A DNA stretch of 64,000 bases, from NCBI RefSeq assembly GCF_019924635.1, contig NZ_CP065037.1:3224001-3288000 (forward strand), in the 5' to 3' direction. Below the pieces are notes generated by a model. The model was not told the DNA's origin. It made no database searches and was given only the letters and a program-made list of their open reading frames with translations. The DNA is from Leifsonia sp. ZF2019 (GTDB lineage: Bacteria > Actinomycetota > Actinomycetes > Actinomycetales > Microbacteriaceae). This document shows, in pieces, positions 1-8,390 of this stretch (positions within the stretch are counted from its first letter, which is position 1; the number at the start of each line of letters is the position of its first letter). The position numbers were made by a program, and so were the translations under genes.

Positions 1-1323
1 GATGAAGATCTCCTCCAGCGCACGGGTCTGGGCGTTCGTCCGGTAGAACACGGCGATGTCTTTGTACGCCATGCCCGCGCCGTGCAGCTTCTCGATCTCG
101 TCCGCGACGAACTGCGCCTCGTCGTGCCCGGAGTAGCCCGTGTAGCCGACGATCTTCTCGCCGTCGCCCACCGCGGTCCACAGATTCTTGTCTTTGCGGT
201 CGAAGTTGTTCGCGATGACGGCGTTGGCCGCGCTCAGGATGTTCTGCGTCGACCGGTAGTTCTGCTCGAGCAGCACGACCTTGGCCCCCGGGAAGTCGCG
301 CTCGAACTCGACGATGTTGCGGATGTCGGCGCCGCGGAACGCGTAGATCGACTGGTCGGAGTCGCCGACCACCGTCAGCGAGGCGCCGGGGACGACACCG
401 GCGGCGTCGCGCATGCGCTCGATGTGGTGCCCCTGCGCCTCCAGGTCGTCGGCGATGTCCGGTGCGATCGGCATCGTCAGCTCACGGATCAGCGAGTACT
501 GCGCGTGGTTCGTGTCCTGGTACTCGTCGACCAGGATGTGCCGGAACCGGCGCTGGTAGAGGGCGGCCACCTTCGGGAACGCACGGAACAGGAACACCGT
601 CTCGGCGATGAGGTCGTCGAAGTCGAAGGCGTTGGCGGTGCGCAGTGCGCGGGTGTACTGGCGGAAGATCTCGAGGAACATCACCTCCTGCGGGTCGCTC
701 AGGTTCGCCGACCGCGCGAAGGCCTCGATGTCCGTGAGCTCGTTCTTGAGCTTCGAGATGCGGTTCGCGGCACCGGCGACCGTGAAGCCCAGAGCGTCGG
801 CCGAGAGTTCCTTGATGATCCGTTTCAGGAGGGCACGCGAGTCACCGGAGTCGTAGATGGTGAAGCTCTGCGTCTTGCCGATGGTCTCGGCCTCGCGGCG
901 GAGGATGCGCACGCACGCAGAATGGAAGGTGGAGATCCACATCCCCTGCGCCTTGCCGCCGAGCAGTCCCTCGACCCGCTCCCGCATCTCGTTCGCCGCC
1001 TTGTTCGTGAACGTGATGGCGAGGATCTGACTCGGCCACGCCTCCCGCGTCTCGATGAGGCCGGCGATGCGCCGCGTGAGCACACTCGTCTTGCCGGATC
1101 CGGCCCCGGCGAGGATCAGGAGCGCGGGGCCGCGGTACTCGGCGGCGATGCGCTGCTGCGGATTGAGGCCGGCGAACAGACGGTCGTTCGCGGCGGAGGC
1201 GCCACCGCGAGCGCCCGCGTGGTCGTCGCGGCCTCCGCCGGAGCGGTCGTCGCCCTCCCAGCCGTCGAGGATGATCGGCACGGAGGAGGTGGTGCCGGAG
1301 GGGGCGTCGGGGAGGCTCGTCAT
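1..1323 (-). CDS. pcrA: ATP-dependent DNA helicase UvrD/PcrA (C-terminus cut by window edge)
   Basis: A superfamily 1A 3'-5' DNA helicase that unwinds DNA during excision repair and clears replication obstacles. Only the N-terminal 441 residues are present; the rest runs off the left edge. After a Gly/Asp/Arg-rich extension of about 45 residues come PQQR (Q motif), AGAGSGKT (Walker A), TFTNKAA (Ia), VDEYQDTN (Walker B/motif II), GDSDQSIYAFRG (III) and QNYRST (IV), all in the order expected for UvrD/PcrA. The ATG is preceded by GGAGG four bases upstream. The motifs do not separate PcrA from the actinobacterial paralogues UvrD1/UvrD2 with certainty, but length and order fit PcrA best. The next gene on this strand is a glycerophosphodiesterase with no obvious functional link. 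Confidence 0.93.
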   Translation of the reverse strand, partial: MTSLPDAPSGTTSSVPIILDGWEGDDRSGGGRDDHAGARGGASAANDRLFAGLNPQQRIAAEYRGPALLILAGAGSGKTSVLTRRIAGLIETREAWPSQILAITFTNKAANEMRERVEGLLGGKAQGMWISTFHSACVRILRREAETIGKTQSFTIYDSGDSRALLKRIIKELSADALGFTVAGAANRISKLKNELTDIEAFARSANLSDPQEVMFLEIFRQYTRALRTANAFDFDDLIAETVFLFRAFPKVAALYQRRFRHILVDEYQDTNHAQYSLIRELTMPIAPDIADDLEAQGHHIERMRDAAGVVPGASLTVVGDSDQSIYAFRGADIRNIVEFERDFPGAKVVLLEQNYRSTQNILSAANAVIANNFDRKDKNLWTAVGDGEKIVGYTGYSGHDEAQFVADEIEKLHGAGMAYKDIAVFYRTNAQTRALEEIFI

Positions 1324-1375
1324 GTCGCCTCCGATTTTACCCGGCTCCACCGTCATCCGCGGCGGGAGCCCGCGC

Positions 1376-2446
1376 TCACCGGCCGTCGCGCACGGCGACC
1401 GCCAGATCCGGATGGTCGGCGAAGACGCCGTCGACGCCGGAGTGCAGCAGGATCGAGAACAGCCTGCGCCAGTCCCCCCACTCGTCCTCACGACCGGCGG
1501 TTCGGAACTCCGCGGGCAGCATCGCGTTCTCGGGCCGCAGCGTCCAGGTGTAGACCGAGAGGCCCGCCGAGTGCGCGAGATCGACGAGGTCGGACGTGAC
1601 CGCCCCGATGTCGATGCTGCCATCGTCGTCCTCGAAGAGGGAGACGGAGACCGAGCCGGAGGCGAGCACGAGTGCCGTCTCCACGCTGATGCCGTCGACA
1701 CGCGCGGACGGGTCGGCCGCACCGGAGCCGAGCGCATAGAGCCCGCGCAGGGTGAGATCGGTGGCGTAGGCGGCCGCGGCCGAGCCGTGCGCGGCGACCC
1801 GGTCGGCGGGCGCGCCGGCGTCCTCGAGCAGATAGACCCGCTTGCCGGGGAACCCGCGCTCGTGCAGCTGCCGCAGGACCGTCGGCTCGAAGCTCTCGAC
1901 CACGAGACCGCGGTTGTCCGTCCAACCCGCGTCCGCGAGCTCGGCGACGAGGAGCTCGTCCAGTGGCAGACCGGCCGCCGCGAAATGGGTGGCGTGCTTG
2001 ATCTCGGCGACGACCCCGAGCGGGCGGCCCGCGTCGTCGGACGCGGCGTCGACCAGGTCGAGCAGGTCGCGGAAGCGCAGGATCGGATAGCGGTCGTCGA
2101 ACGTCGCGCTCGCCTGCCGCACGAGAGGAAGGCGCTCACGGGCACGAAGGGTCGCGAGCTCCGCCCAGGTGAAATCCTCGGTGAACCAGCCGGTGAGCGC
2201 CTCGCCGTCGACCTCGCGGGTCGTGCGCCGGTCGGCGAACTCGGGGCGGTCGGCGACATCCGTCGTGCCCGAGATCTCGTTCTCGTGGCGCAGGACCAGC
2301 ACACCGTCCTTCGACGCGACCAGGTCCGGCTCCACGGCGTCGGCTCCGAGCGCGAACGCGAGTGCATAGGCCGCGGCGGTGTGCTCGGGACGGTAACCGG
2401 GCGCACCCCGATGACCGATGACGAGAGGAGCCGGCCGAGCGCGCAT
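1376..2446 (-). CDS. glycerophosphodiester phosphodiesterase
   Basis: Predicted to hydrolyse glycerophosphodiesters (deacylated phospholipids) to sn-glycerol-3-phosphate and an alcohol. The 356-residue protein is a single GDPD TIM-barrel domain: HRGAPGYRPEHT near the N-terminus, then EPDLVASKDGVLVLRHE carrying the metal-binding Glu/Asp and the catalytic His of this family, and FADHPDLAV near the end. No signal peptide or membrane segment is visible, so it is probably cytoplasmic. It lies 52 bases downstream of pcrA's start and is transcribed the same way. GlpD at 10.4-12.3 kb could use its product, but they are not in one operon. Only a weak AGGA precedes the ATG. Confidence 0.9.
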   Translation of the reverse strand: MRARPAPLVIGHRGAPGYRPEHTAAAYALAFALGADAVEPDLVASKDGVLVLRHENEISGTTDVADRPEFADRRTTREVDGEALTGWFTEDFTWAELATLRARERLPLVRQASATFDDRYPILRFRDLLDLVDAASDDAGRPLGVVAEIKHATHFAAAGLPLDELLVAELADAGWTDNRGLVVESFEPTVLRQLHERGFPGKRVYLLEDAGAPADRVAAHGSAAAAYATDLTLRGLYALGSGAADPSARVDGISVETALVLASGSVSVSLFEDDDGSIDIGAVTSDLVDLAHSAGLSVYTWTLRPENAMLPAEFRTAGREDEWGDWRRLFSILLHSGVDGVFADHPDLAVAVRDGR

Positions 2447-2510
2447 GGAGCGATCCTAGCCCGCGGTCGGGGGCTGACGACGACCCCGCTGCGGATGACA
2501 GAATCGACGG

Positions 2511-3056
2511 GTGCCCGTCGCCGAGAGCGCTCCCCCGACCGACCGCTGGCGGGAGCCCGCGTCGCTCCTCCCCCTGCGCTGGGGGTCGTACCGCCCCCGC
2601 CTGGCGGTCGCGCTGGCGATGCTCGTCGTCGGCAGCGCCTGCGTCCTCGCGACCACCGCGTACAGCCTCCCCCTCTTGCTCGTCGGATCGCTCCTGCAGC
2701 CGGCCGCATGGGCCGTCGTCCCGTCGACGATCGGCCGCCGGGTGGCGGTCGCACTCCCCGTGCTCGGTTTCACCTGGCTCATGCTCGGCGGGTCCAGCTT
2801 CGCCTGGTGCTACGCGGTGACACTCGCGGCCTGGCTGCTGGTCCGGCTCCGCCCGCTCGTCAGCTTCGCCGTCCTCCTGCTCCCGCTGGCATCGAGTCTC
2901 GTGCTCCCCCTCTTCGTCACGACCTACGAGCAGGGCTGGATCACGATCGTCACCAGCACGGTCGTGATCGTGGCGGCCGCGTGGGTCGCCCGGGGCATCG
3001 CGGTCCGATGGGATTCAAGGCGATCTGTCAGAACTCTCAGAAACTCCACCGACTAG
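2511..3056 (+). CDS. hypothetical membrane protein
   Basis: A 181-residue protein of unknown function. After a short polar N-terminus (about 28 residues) it has four to five hydrophobic helices, at roughly residues 30-65, 72-90, 93-108, 114-135 and 140-165, ending in a short basic tail. No conserved catalytic motif is recognisable. It starts with GTG and has no Shine-Dalgarno sequence; a GAATC-like -10 sits only a few bases upstream, so a leaderless transcript is possible. It stops 41 bases before the BI-1 family gene and may be co-transcribed with it. The reading frame and hydrophobic pattern are convincing; the function is not known. Confidence 0.75.
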   Translation: MPVAESAPPTDRWREPASLLPLRWGSYRPRLAVALAMLVVGSACVLATTAYSLPLLLVGSLLQPAAWAVVPSTIGRRVAVALPVLGFTWLMLGGSSFAWCYAVTLAAWLLVRLRPLVSFAVLLLPLASSLVLPLFVTTYEQGWITIVTSTVVIVAAAWVARGIAVRWDSRRSVRTLRNSTD

Positions 3057-3097
3057 ATTGGTCTGACGAGACCATTCCCCACAGAACGAGGAACCCC

Positions 3098-3895
3098 ATG
3101 GCACTCACCAACCCGGCCTTCTCGACCAATCCGGCGTTCAAGGAGAACGGACAGGCCCAGACGGCCGCGACTCTGAGCGCCGAGAACCTCCAGCAGATGT
3201 ATGAGGCGCCCTCGGCGACCTCCGTCCAGACGGACCGGATGACGGTCGAAGACACGATCGTCAAGACCGCGATCTGCTTCGCCTTCCTGCTCGCGGGCGC
3301 CGTCGTCGGCTGGATCGTCCCCGCGCTGGCCCTCCCCGCAGCTCTCGTCGGATTCGTCCTCGCGCTCGTCAACATCTTCAAGAAGAAGCCCAGCGCACCC
3401 CTCATCCTCGCCTACTCGGCGGTGCAGGGCGTGTTCGTCGGCGGTATCTCCTTCGTCTTCGAGGCGCAGTGGCAGTCGATCGTCATCCAGGCGGTCATCG
3501 GCACGCTGGCGGTCGTGGGCGTGACGCTCGCACTCTTCGCGTCCGGCAAGATCCGCGCCTCCAAGAAGGCCACCAAGATCTTCCTCATCGCGATGTTCGG
3601 CTACCTGGCCTACTCCCTCGTCAACGTGATCCTGATGTGGACCGGGGTGACCGGCGGCACGTTCGGTCTCAGCAGCGACGTCCGCATCTTCGGCATCCCC
3701 CTCGGCGTCGTCATCGGCATCGTGGTCGTGCTCCTCGGCGCGTACTCCCTGGTGCTCGACTTCGACGCGATCAAGCAGGGCGTCGCCAACCGCGCCCCGC
3801 GTATCTACGGCTGGTCCGGCGCGTTCGGCATCATGGTCACCGTGATCTGGCTGTACCTCGAGATCCTGCGCCTCCTCGCGATCGCGCGCGACTAG
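3098..3895 (+). CDS. Bax inhibitor-1/YccA family membrane protein
   Basis: An integral membrane protein of the BI-1/YccA superfamily, whose bacterial members are associated with membrane stress, calcium/proton leak or FtsH modulation; the exact role here is not known. The 265 residues consist of a soluble N-terminal region with repeated NPAF motifs (residues about 4-15) and then seven transmembrane helices from about residue 50 to the end. The actinobacterial hallmark of this subgroup is the NPAF-rich start. GAGGAA lies seven bases before the ATG; a longer upstream reading frame is antisense to pcrA and the phosphodiesterase and was ignored. The gene's own terminator has been split by the IS30 element immediately downstream. 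Confidence 0.9.
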   Translation: MALTNPAFSTNPAFKENGQAQTAATLSAENLQQMYEAPSATSVQTDRMTVEDTIVKTAICFAFLLAGAVVGWIVPALALPAALVGFVLALVNIFKKKPSAPLILAYSAVQGVFVGGISFVFEAQWQSIVIQAVIGTLAVVGVTLALFASGKIRASKKATKIFLIAMFGYLAYSLVNVILMWTGVTGGTFGLSSDVRIFGIPLGVVIGIVVVLLGAYSLVLDFDAIKQGVANRAPRIYGWSGAFGIMVTVIWLYLEILRLLAIARD

Positions 3896-3914
3896 CGCCA
3901 CCCGCCCCGCACGA

Positions 3915-3931
3915 CGAAGGGCCCGGATGCC
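3915..3931 (+). terminator. left arm of a terminator hairpin split by the IS
   Basis: CGAAGGGCCCGGATGCC, 20 bases after the BI-1 gene stop, is the exact reverse complement of 5402-5418 on the other side of the IS30 element. The two 17-base arms would form one perfect hairpin if the roughly 1.46-kb insertion were removed. It would have served the convergent BI-1 and guaA genes. Confidence 0.75.
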
Positions 3932-3933
3932 AT

Positions 3934-3961
3934 GGCGGATTCAAGGGGTCGTCGCAACACT
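3934..3961 (+). repeat. left terminal inverted repeat of the IS30 element
   Basis: This 28-base segment matches the reverse complement of 5369-5396 at 23 positions; the inner 15 bases GGTCGTCGCAACACT differ at only one position from the right copy (GGTGGTCGCAACACT). The outer 13 bases are less well matched (9 of 13). Confidence 0.8.
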
Positions 3962-3968
3962 AAGTGAA

Positions 3969-5342
3969 CTAAACGAGTTGTATCAGACGCTCGGCTGGGG
4001 TATCCCAGCCGAGCGTTTTGCGTGGCCGGCTGTTGAGTTTCTGGGCAACGTGTTCGAGGTCCTCCGGGCCGTGAGCGGTCAGGTCGGTGCCCTTGGGGAA
4101 GTATTGGCGCAGCAGCCCGTTAGTGTTCTCGTTCGAGCCGCGTTGCCAGGGGGACGCGGGGTCGCAGAAGTAGACCGGGACGCCGGTGGCGACCCGGAAG
4201 GCCTTGTGAGCGGCCATTTCTGCTCCCTGGTCCCAGGTCAACGACCCGCGCAGGTGTTGTGGGAGCGTGCCGATCAGTTCGACGAGGACGTCGCGGACGG
4301 CTTCGGCGGTGTGCTCGCCGGGGAGGTGGCCGAGCATCACGTAGCGGGTGGTGCGCTCTACCAGTGTGAGGATCGCGGACTGGTTGTTCGCGCCGACGAT
4401 CAGGTCACCTTCCCAGTGGCCGGGGACGGCGCGGTCTTCGACCTCCGGCGGACGCTCTGAGATCATCACCATCGGATCCACGAACCGGCTGGTGCGTTGC
4501 TCGGGTGACCGGTGGGGTTTGCGGCGGGCGCGGCCGGTGCGCAACGCGTCGGCGATCTCGCGTTTGAGCCCACCGCGGGCCTGGATGTAGATCGCTTGAT
4601 AGATCGTCTCCGTGCTCACCTGCATGCTCTCGTCATCTGCGTAATCACGCGACAAGACGCCGCTGATCTGCTCCGGAGACCATTGTTCCCTCAGTCGCTG
4701 GGCGACATACTCACGCAACCGTCCGGGCTGTGCGAGCTTCGCAGGTTTCGGGCGAGCTCGCTTGGTGGCGGCATCCCGATGCGCGCCGTGCGGGAGATAG
4801 AGACCGCCCTTCGAACGCGCATCGAGTTCGCGTTTGATCGTCGATGCGGGCCTGTCTAGCGCCCGTCCAATCGCCCGCAGTGTGAGCCCGGCCCGTCTGA
4901 GATCGGCGATCGTCTCCCGCTCCATAAGCGACAGGAGACGGGAGCCAACCTGCTCCGGAACCTTCGGCGGTGGACTCGTCATGGACTCCATCGTGGTGCG
5001 CCCGGTCGTGTAATCAACACGTCGCCCGTCCGAGTAAAACCGCGAATTCCGCGACTTCCTCACGCCGTAATCCCAGTCGCGGCCGGTGCGCTCGTGGATC
5101 CCGACTCGCGCCGCTGCCTCCCGGCGTGACACGCCCTCCGCCCGCAATCGGGCGAACTCCTCTCGTCCCGGGTGCGGCCTGGCCGGATACGCCTTCGCCC
5201 GGAACCCGGCCTTCCGCGCCCAACCGAACGCGGTATTCGTGTTCAACCCCAACTCACGCGCGGCAAGAGTCACACTGCCCAACGACCCCAACAACGCTAG
5301 GAACTCAGCCCGACGCCGATCCTGCTCCTCCGAAAACGACAC
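3969..5342 (-). CDS. IS30-family transposase
   Basis: Catalyses excision and integration of the surrounding element through a DDE active site. In the 457-residue protein an N-terminal helix-turn-helix region (about 15-45, and a second around 65-85) is followed by an IS30-type HTH (LRRAGLTLRAIGRALDRPAS, residues 149-168) and an RNase H-like core with D313 (GHWEGDLI), D371 (TWDQGAE) and E405 (RGSNENTNG). The D-E spacing of 33 residues is the DD(33)E signature of the family. The usual family length is about 320-400, so the N-terminal extension is long but occurs in actinobacterial members. The reading frame is open and undamaged, so the element may still be active. It faces against the BI-1 gene. 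Confidence 0.95.
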   Translation of the reverse strand: MSFSEEQDRRRAEFLALLGSLGSVTLAARELGLNTNTAFGWARKAGFRAKAYPARPHPGREEFARLRAEGVSRREAAARVGIHERTGRDWDYGVRKSRNSRFYSDGRRVDYTTGRTTMESMTSPPPKVPEQVGSRLLSLMERETIADLRRAGLTLRAIGRALDRPASTIKRELDARSKGGLYLPHGAHRDAATKRARPKPAKLAQPGRLREYVAQRLREQWSPEQISGVLSRDYADDESMQVSTETIYQAIYIQARGGLKREIADALRTGRARRKPHRSPEQRTSRFVDPMVMISERPPEVEDRAVPGHWEGDLIVGANNQSAILTLVERTTRYVMLGHLPGEHTAEAVRDVLVELIGTLPQHLRGSLTWDQGAEMAAHKAFRVATGVPVYFCDPASPWQRGSNENTNGLLRQYFPKGTDLTAHGPEDLEHVAQKLNSRPRKTLGWDTPAERLIQLV

Positions 5343-5368
5343 GGTGGTCGCAACCTCCCGAAAACCGG

Positions 5369-5396
5369 AGTGTTGCGACCACCATTAGAACCCGCC
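5369..5396 (-). repeat. right terminal inverted repeat of the IS30 element
   Basis: Partner of the left repeat at 3934-3961; the core reads AGTGTTGCGACCACC on the plus strand. A second partial copy of the core (GGTGGTCGCAAC) lies just inside at 5344-5355, immediately before the transposase start codon. Confidence 0.8.
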
Positions 5397-5401
5397 CTCG
5401 C

Positions 5402-5418
5402 GGCATCCGGGCCCTTCG
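5402..5418 (-). terminator. right arm of the split terminator hairpin
   Basis: GGCATCCGGGCCCTTCG is the exact reverse complement of 3915-3931. It lies about 30 bases past the guaA stop, so guaA transcripts now meet only one arm before running into the IS. Confidence 0.75.
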
Positions 5419-5448
5419 CGGTTCGCTCGCCATCACGGCGGCGGGAGG

Positions 5449-7077
5449 TCACTCCCACTCGATCGTCCCCGGCGGCTTCGACGTGACGTCGAGCACGACG
5501 CGGTTCACGCCGTCCACCTCATTGGTGATGCGGTTGGAGATCTTGGAGAGCAGGTCGTACGGCAGACGGGTCCAGTCGGCCGTCATGGCGTCCTCACTGG
5601 AGACCGGGCGGAGCACGATCGGATGACCGTAGGTGCGCCCGTCGCCCTGCACGCCCACCGAGCGGACATCGGCGAGCAGCACCACGGGGCACTGCCAGAT
5701 CTCCGCGTCGAGGCCGGCGGCGGTCAGCTCGGAGCGCACGATGGCATCGGCGTCGCGCAGCAGGTCGAGACGCTCCTGCGTGACCTCTCCGACGATGCGG
5801 ATGCCGAGGCCGGGACCGGGGAACGGCTGGCGGCCGACGATGACCTCCGGCAGGCCGAGCTCACGGCCGATCGCCCGCACCTCGTCCTTGAACAGGGTGC
5901 GCAGCGGCTCGACGAGCTCGAACTGGAGGTCCTCGGGGAGGCCGCCCACATTGTGGTGACTCTTGATGTTCGCGGTGCCGGTGCCGCCGCCCGACTCGAC
6001 CACGTCCGGGTAGAGCGTGCCCTGGACCAGGAAGCGGATGGGGTCGCCCTCGTCGGCAGCCTCGGCGATGAGGTCGGCCTGTGCCTGCTCGAACACGCGG
6101 ATGAACTCGCGACCGATGATCTTTCGCTTCGTCTCCGGGTCGCTGACGCCCGCCAGCGCGTCGAGGAACTGCTTCTGCGCGTTCACCGTCACGAGGCGGA
6201 CGCCCGTGGAGGCGACGTAGTCGACCTCGACCTGCTTGGCCTCGTCCTTGCGCAGGAGGCCGTGGTCGACGAACACGCAGACGAGCTGGTCGCCGACGGC
6301 CTTGTGGACGAGGGCTGCGGCGACCGCCGAGTCGACACCGCCGGAGAGCGCGCAGAGCACACGGCCGCTGCCGACCTGTGCGCGGATCGCGGCGACCTGG
6401 TCGGCGATCACGTTGCCGCTGTTCCAGTCGGCCGGGATGCCCGCGGCACGGTGCAGGAAGTTCTCGAGCACGGCCTGGCCGTACTGGGAGTGCTTGACCT
6501 CCGGATGCCATTGCACGCCGTAGAGCTTGCGCTCCTCGTTGGCGAACGCGGCGACGGGGGTGTCATCGGTCGACGCGAGCACCTCGAAACCCTCGGGGGC
6601 GCGTGCGACCGAGTCGCCGTGGCTCATCCACGCGGTCTGCTCGTCGGGCTGGCCGGAGAGCAGGCCGTTCTCCTGCTCCGCGGCGCCGTCGACGACGCGG
6701 ACCGCCGTCGAGCCGTACTCGCGGCGGCCGGTCTTGGCGACTTCGCCGCCGAGCGCGGTGGCCATCACCTGGAAGCCGTAGCAGATGCCGAGAACGGGGA
6801 TGCCGAGCCCGAGGATCTCCTCGTCGAGGCGGGGTGCCCCCTCCTCGTACACGCTGGACGGTCCGCCCGAGAGCACGATGCCGGCCGGGCGCTTCGCGGC
6901 GACCTCCGCGGCCGTGACCGTGTGGGGCACGATCTCGGAGTACACGTTCGCCTCGCGCACCCGCCGCGCGATCAGCTGCGCATACTGCGCGCCGAAGTCG
7001 ACGACGAGGACGGGACCGGCGGGATCGGCCGAGTCGGCCCCTCCGAGGATGTCGCTGAAAACGGGGTCGGTGCTAAT
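5449..7077 (-). CDS. guaA: GMP synthase (glutamine-hydrolysing)
   Basis: Converts XMP to GMP using ATP and glutamine, the last step of guanine nucleotide synthesis. It has a class I glutamine amidotransferase domain ([15 protein letters not shown]; nucleophile in GICYGFQVM; His/Glu in QWHPEVKHS), an ATP pyrophosphatase domain (P-loop [11 protein letters not shown]) and the C-terminal dimerisation domain ending PPGTIEWE. No ATG, GTG or TTG exists in frame between the end of the upstream gene and the conserved core. GGAGG lies six bases before an ATT codon at 7077 that overlaps the DUF3817 stop codon (ATTAG), so ATT is proposed as the start. The alternative is GTG at 7113, which lacks a ribosome binding site and would overlap the upstream gene by 41 bases. 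Confidence 0.95.
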   Translation of the reverse strand: MSTDPVFSDILGGADSADPAGPVLVVDFGAQYAQLIARRVREANVYSEIVPHTVTAAEVAAKRPAGIVLSGGPSSVYEEGAPRLDEEILGLGIPVLGICYGFQVMATALGGEVAKTGRREYGSTAVRVVDGAAEQENGLLSGQPDEQTAWMSHGDSVARAPEGFEVLASTDDTPVAAFANEERKLYGVQWHPEVKHSQYGQAVLENFLHRAAGIPADWNSGNVIADQVAAIRAQVGSGRVLCALSGGVDSAVAAALVHKAVGDQLVCVFVDHGLLRKDEAKQVEVDYVASTGVRLVTVNAQKQFLDALAGVSDPETKRKIIGREFIRVFEQAQADLIAEAADEGDPIRFLVQGTLYPDVVESGGGTGTANIKSHHNVGGLPEDLQFELVEPLRTLFKDEVRAIGRELGLPEVIVGRQPFPGPGLGIRIVGEVTQERLDLLRDADAIVRSELTAAGLDAEIWQCPVVLLADVRSVGVQGDGRTYGHPIVLRPVSSEDAMTADWTRLPYDLLSKISNRITNEVDGVNRVVLDVTSKPPGTIEWE

Positions 7078-7522
7078 TTGTCGCCTCCACGAGGTTCGCG
7101 GCCTCGGCCTCACGGCCGGCCAGATAGGTCTTGACCTGCTTGCTGATACGGATCTCCACGAAGAACGAGAGGAACGGCACGACGCCGCCGAGGGCGACCA
7201 TGACGAACTTCGTGAACGGCCAGCGCATCAGACTCCACAGGCGGAAGTCGGAGAAGAGGTACACGACGTAGAGCCAGCCGTGCGCGATCAGGATGCCCGT
7301 GCTCAGGTCGACACCCGTGGGCGGCACCGGCGCATCCACCGCCACGAACGTCAGTGCGCCGTAGTTGCTGAACGCGAACAGCTCGTAGCCGAAGCCGTAC
7401 TTGACGATCATCTCCGCACAGAGCAGCAGGAGCATGATGCCCGTGACGTACGCGAACACCTGATAGAACCGGAGGGCCCCGCGGATCTTCGGGAAGTCTT
7501 CGAGCTTGGGAGCGAGGGGCAT
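7073..7522 (-). CDS. DUF3817 membrane protein
   Basis: A 149-residue integral membrane protein of the DUF3817 family, found widely in actinobacteria; no biochemical role is established. Three to four hydrophobic segments are seen at about residues 20-42, 74-92, 102-122, separated by short loops, with a conserved [10 protein letters not shown] segment in the middle and a polar C-terminal tail. It lies immediately downstream of the SURF1 gene (four bases apart) and overlaps the proposed start of guaA, so the three are probably one transcript. The short spacing suggests translational coupling rather than a shared pathway. Confidence 0.85.
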   Translation of the reverse strand: MPLAPKLEDFPKIRGALRFYQVFAYVTGIMLLLLCAEMIVKYGFGYELFAFSNYGALTFVAVDAPVPPTGVDLSTGILIAHGWLYVVYLFSDFRLWSLMRWPFTKFVMVALGGVVPFLSFFVEIRISKQVKTYLAGREAEAANLVEATN

Positions 7523-7526
7523 GGGG

Positions 7527-8333
7527 CTATTCTACTTTGCCCGCGGAGGCGCCCAGCCCGGCGAGCTCCTGCTCCCGCAGCTGCTCCTCGCGCAGCTCGT
7601 CCTCCCGCTGCTTGGCGTCCTTCACCAGTCGGTACCAGAGGAAGATCGCGAAGCCGGCGAAGATGATCCACTCCGCCGCGTAGAAGATGTTGAGCCAGTT
7701 GAGCTCCGTCTGCGCGATGGGCGGCGGGGAGTAGATGGCGTCCAGCCCGTCCGATCCGCCGCGCTGCACGACGTACGCCGAGTACACGTCCATCCCGTCG
7801 ACGCCGGTCCACAGGTTGTAGAGCGCGCCGATGCCGACGGTCCGCATCTGCGTCGGGTTGCTCTTGTCCTGCGGCACCTCGGGCTGCTCGTCGGGCAGGA
7901 TGCGCCCGACGACGGTGACGGTGTTCGCGGGTTCGGCCGCGAGGCGCGCCAGGGCCGACTTCGCCGACGCCTCGTCGGGCGCCCAGCCGCGCGCGACCGC
8001 GAGCGCGGCCTCGGTGCCGTCGGCCTGCCGGAGGTTGAGGTGGCCGACGACCCACCAACCCGACTTCCCCTCATTGAGCCGGCCGTCCAGGAGCTGGTAG
8101 TCGCCCGGGACGAAGCTGCCCGTGAACTCGACGAGCTGGCCCACCGCCTTGTCCGTGATCGGACCGTCCGGCTTCGCCACCTCGGCGAGCGGGAGCACCG
8201 TCTCGCTCGGCGCCTCGACCGCCTTGCCCGACTCGAGCGCGCGCTCGAGCTGCCACTGGCCGAGGGCGGCGAAACCGGCTGCCAAGGCGAGCGCGAAGAC
8301 GAGTGCTCCGATCCACCGGGGGCGGAGCATCAT
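7527..8333 (-). CDS. SURF1-family cytochrome oxidase assembly protein
   Basis: SURF1 proteins help assemble the aa3-type cytochrome c oxidase, probably by handing on haem a. The 268 residues have the family's two-helix layout: TM1 at about residues 8-26 (GALVFALALAAGFAALGQWQ, ending in the typical GxWQ), a large extracytoplasmic domain, and TM2 at about 218-236 near the C-terminus (LNIFYAAEWIIFAGFAIFLW), followed by a charged cytoplasmic tail rich in Glu/Arg. The family signature LLDGR in the middle region is present. It is followed by the DUF3817 gene after three bases. The oxidase genes themselves are not in the window. Confidence 0.9.
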   Translation of the reverse strand: MMLRPRWIGALVFALALAAGFAALGQWQLERALESGKAVEAPSETVLPLAEVAKPDGPITDKAVGQLVEFTGSFVPGDYQLLDGRLNEGKSGWWVVGHLNLRQADGTEAALAVARGWAPDEASAKSALARLAAEPANTVTVVGRILPDEQPEVPQDKSNPTQMRTVGIGALYNLWTGVDGMDVYSAYVVQRGGSDGLDAIYSPPPIAQTELNWLNIFYAAEWIIFAGFAIFLWYRLVKDAKQREDELREEQLREQELAGLGASAGKVE

Positions 8334-8390
8334 CCGGAACAGCGTGGTCTCGCCCGTCGTCGCGGGGCGAGAGGGGGTCGTGTCGATGGG

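Larger units (their letters stand above)
3934..5396 (-). mobile_element. IS30-family insertion sequence, complete
   Basis: A single-gene IS of about 1463 bp. The transposase is intact and is flanked by inverted repeats whose core GTCGCAACACT is exact and which can be extended to 28 bp with 23 matches. The borders given are those of the extended repeat and could be off by a few bases, because no clear target duplication is visible. It is inserted in the loop of a perfect 17-bp hairpin. IS30-family transposases are known for preferring palindromic targets, which fits. Confidence 0.88.

Noticed and set aside
1055..3097. Very long plus-strand frame running into the BI-1 gene
   Set aside because: It is antisense to pcrA and the phosphodiesterase and passes through the membrane-protein gene in another frame; its translation is Arg/Pro/Gly-rich without any domain. 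Only the part from 3098 is real.
5344..5355. Inner copy of the IS end as a second insertion boundary
   Set aside because: It lacks the outer part of the repeat and lies directly before the transposase start; more likely a transposase binding or control site.
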